The position numbers and the translations under genes were made by a program. Below are positions 62,832-64,000 of a DNA stretch of 64,000 nucleotides, piece by piece; the first letter of the stretch is position 1; the number at the start of each line of letters is the position of its first letter. The DNA is from Coprinopsis marcescibilis (taxonomy: Eukaryota > Basidiomycota > Agaricomycetes > Agaricales > Psathyrellaceae), in contig ML210208.1 of NCBI GenBank assembly GCA_004369085.1, forward strand, positions 88,734 to 152,733, in the 5' to 3' direction. The notes below the pieces were generated by a model. That model saw only the letters and a program-made list of their open reading frames with translations, ran no database searches and was not told the origin of the DNA.

Positions 62832-63728
62832 TCAAGAGAATATATCAACAATGTCTTCCATAGCGTGGGTGCATGGGAGGTCGTCGAAGAAGGGCCTGGG
62901 CTGTCCGTCATCTCCCTTCAAATCCTCCTCGATCAGAATCACCTTGACACCTTGTTGAGCGTAGGTCTCAACCTCTGCCGCTGTGGTGATGCCTCCGATG
63001 GCACACAAAAGTGTATCATCATGATTATTGACCATGCCCGCCAGTTTCAATGTTGTCGCCAAGTTAACGCTGAAGTCATGGGGGTTATGATTATATATTC
63101 CGATGACCTTGGCTCCAATGTCAATGGCCCGCGTCATTTCGTCGGAATTGTGGACTTTGACCAGGGGCTCCATTCCATGAGACAGGCTGTAGTCATAGAG
63201 TGCCTTAAGTCGCTCTTGAGACAAGAGAGCGACGATTAAGGAGACCGTATCGGCGCCGTTCAGGCGCGCTACGTCGATCTGGTATTCGTCGAAAACGAGG
63301 TCCTTGGCAATAATTGCCGGTCGATCGGGGTAGTCTGTGACTGCTTCGCGAATGCCACGAAGGTCGAGCAGGGATCCTTTGAACCATCTTGGCTCCGTGA
63401 GGACTGAGATGGCGGATGCACCTTGGCCAACAAAGTGGTGGGCGAGTGCTGCGGGTCTTGGAACGGGGCTGACTTCGCCTTTGTGGGCGATGACGCGCTT
63501 GATTTCAGCAATAAGCGATGGCCTAGGGTTTGGGGTGAGAGAGGAGGGGTTTCGCTCGAGGCGCTCGACGAAGGAGATGAGAGGCGGGGCAGTGGACAAG
63601 TTGAGCAAACGTTGGATGTCGAGTGGTGTGGACCCTGGAATGATTTTGTCTGCTTGGATGTCCTTCATCCTTTGCTCATACATTTGGGAGAGGATAGAGG
63701 GCTTTGCTGGCTCCGTTTCGTTGGACAT
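62832..63728 (-). CDS. Stand-alone IGPS-like protein, catalytic residues substituted
   Basis: Intronless, 298 aa, start MSNETEPAKPSILSQMYEQR at 63728. The order of blocks is that of indole-3-glycerol-phosphate synthase: APPLISFVERLERNP, SLIAEIKRVIAHKG, AISVLTEPRWFKGSLLDLRG, IIAKDLVFDEYQIDVARLNG, MEPLVKVHNSDEMTRAIDIG, GIYNHNPHDFSV and LLCAIGGITTAAEVE. In fungi IGPS is normally the middle domain of a trifunctional TRP1/TrpC protein; here the glutaminase and PRAI domains are absent. Several conserved active-site positions differ: SPSKG is IAHKG, PLVEV is PLVKV, NNRNL is YNHNP, SGI is GGI, and LVGEAL is LIEEDL. The Lys of AKD is kept. It is probably a diverged paralogue without normal IGPS activity. 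The same gene is the likely source of both relics. Confidence 0.85.
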   Translation of the reverse strand: MSNETEPAKPSILSQMYEQRMKDIQADKIIPGSTPLDIQRLLNLSTAPPLISFVERLERNPSSLTPNPRPSLIAEIKRVIAHKGEVSPVPRPAALAHHFVGQGASAISVLTEPRWFKGSLLDLRGIREAVTDYPDRPAIIAKDLVFDEYQIDVARLNGADTVSLIVALLSQERLKALYDYSLSHGMEPLVKVHNSDEMTRAIDIGAKVIGIYNHNPHDFSVNLATTLKLAGMVNNHDDTLLCAIGGITTAAEVETYAQQGVKVILIEEDLKGDDGQPRPFFDDLPCTHAMEDIVDIFS

Positions 63729-64000
63729 GGTGGCAGGAACGCACAGAGTTCGGACGTCGTGGCACTTCACATCTATTGAATTGGCTTATGAAGGGTTAAA
63801 GATGAAGTTGAGAGGGACGGGCGGCACTTCTACTACCGGTCATCTAAATCCTGACAGGGTCCCATTTGATCGGGTTTCGTGCCTGATCCTAAAATGGTTT
63901 TCAATGCTCGCAGCCTGCGTACTGCGTACTTACATATACAGTCGAACCTGTGATAAGCCATACCCCTCCGTGGACGGGAAAAGTATGGGTTATTGGCGAC
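63729..64000. promoter_or_regulatory. Promoter region of the IGPS-like gene
   Basis: About 270 bp to the window edge. No gene seen. Confidence 0.35.

Overview
The window looks like nuclear DNA of a mushroom-forming basidiomycete (Agaricomycetes). Genes are cut by many 45-70 nt GT-AG introns and lie on both strands with short spacers. The families fit that group: three aryl-alcohol-oxidase-like GMC oxidoreductases in tandem, a glyoxal-oxidase-type copper radical oxidase, a GH71 alpha-1,3-glucanase, a CE16-like GDSL esterase, NACHT STAND proteins and Crinkler (CRN)-like NTPases. One 10-N assembly gap lies at 52756-52765. All calls were made by eye. Splice sites come from GT/AG context, reading frame and comparison among paralogues inside the window.

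Layout. 0-6.3 kb: GDSL esterase (-), isoprenylcysteine methyltransferase-like protein (+), alternative NADH dehydrogenase (-). 6.9-15 kb: three tandem GMC oxidoreductases (+); the third is damaged. 15-21.6 kb: poorly coding, with a small unrecognised two-exon fragment, a GPR1/FUN34/YaaH acetate-transporter relic and a probably damaged seven-helix-type membrane protein. 21.6-33 kb: Asn-rich repeat protein (-), 3-hydroxyanthranilate dioxygenase (-), a Ser/Thr-rich conserved protein (+), Rad17-like clamp loader (-), GH71 (-). 33-42 kb: SUMO E1 subunit Uba2 (+), intact GPR1/FUN34/YaaH transporter (-), beta-propeller lactonase (-). 45.5-48.1 kb: membrane-anchored copper radical oxidase (+).

48.6-63.7 kb is the most unusual part. 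Two NACHT genes lie in direct orientation (48.6-51.1 and 53.6-56.3 kb) and are broken at different places. Two CRN-like genes lie in inverted orientation (51.5-53.1 kb on -, 60.8-62.6 kb on +). The 5' flank of each CRN-like gene is a decayed antisense piece of an indole-3-glycerol-phosphate-synthase (IGPS) gene. A complete stand-alone IGPS-like ORF, with substitutions at several catalytic positions, lies at 62.8-63.7 kb. The housekeeping arginine gene ARG5,6 (57.0-60.4 kb) sits intact inside this island.

Functional themes are lignocellulose oxidation with H2O2 supply (GMC, copper radical oxidase), cell-wall glucan turnover (GH71), primary metabolism (ARG5,6, 3-HAO, alternative NADH dehydrogenase), genome maintenance and SUMO conjugation (Rad17, Uba2), and a fast-evolving NACHT/CRN island of the kind linked in fungi to non-self recognition. 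That last role is inference only.
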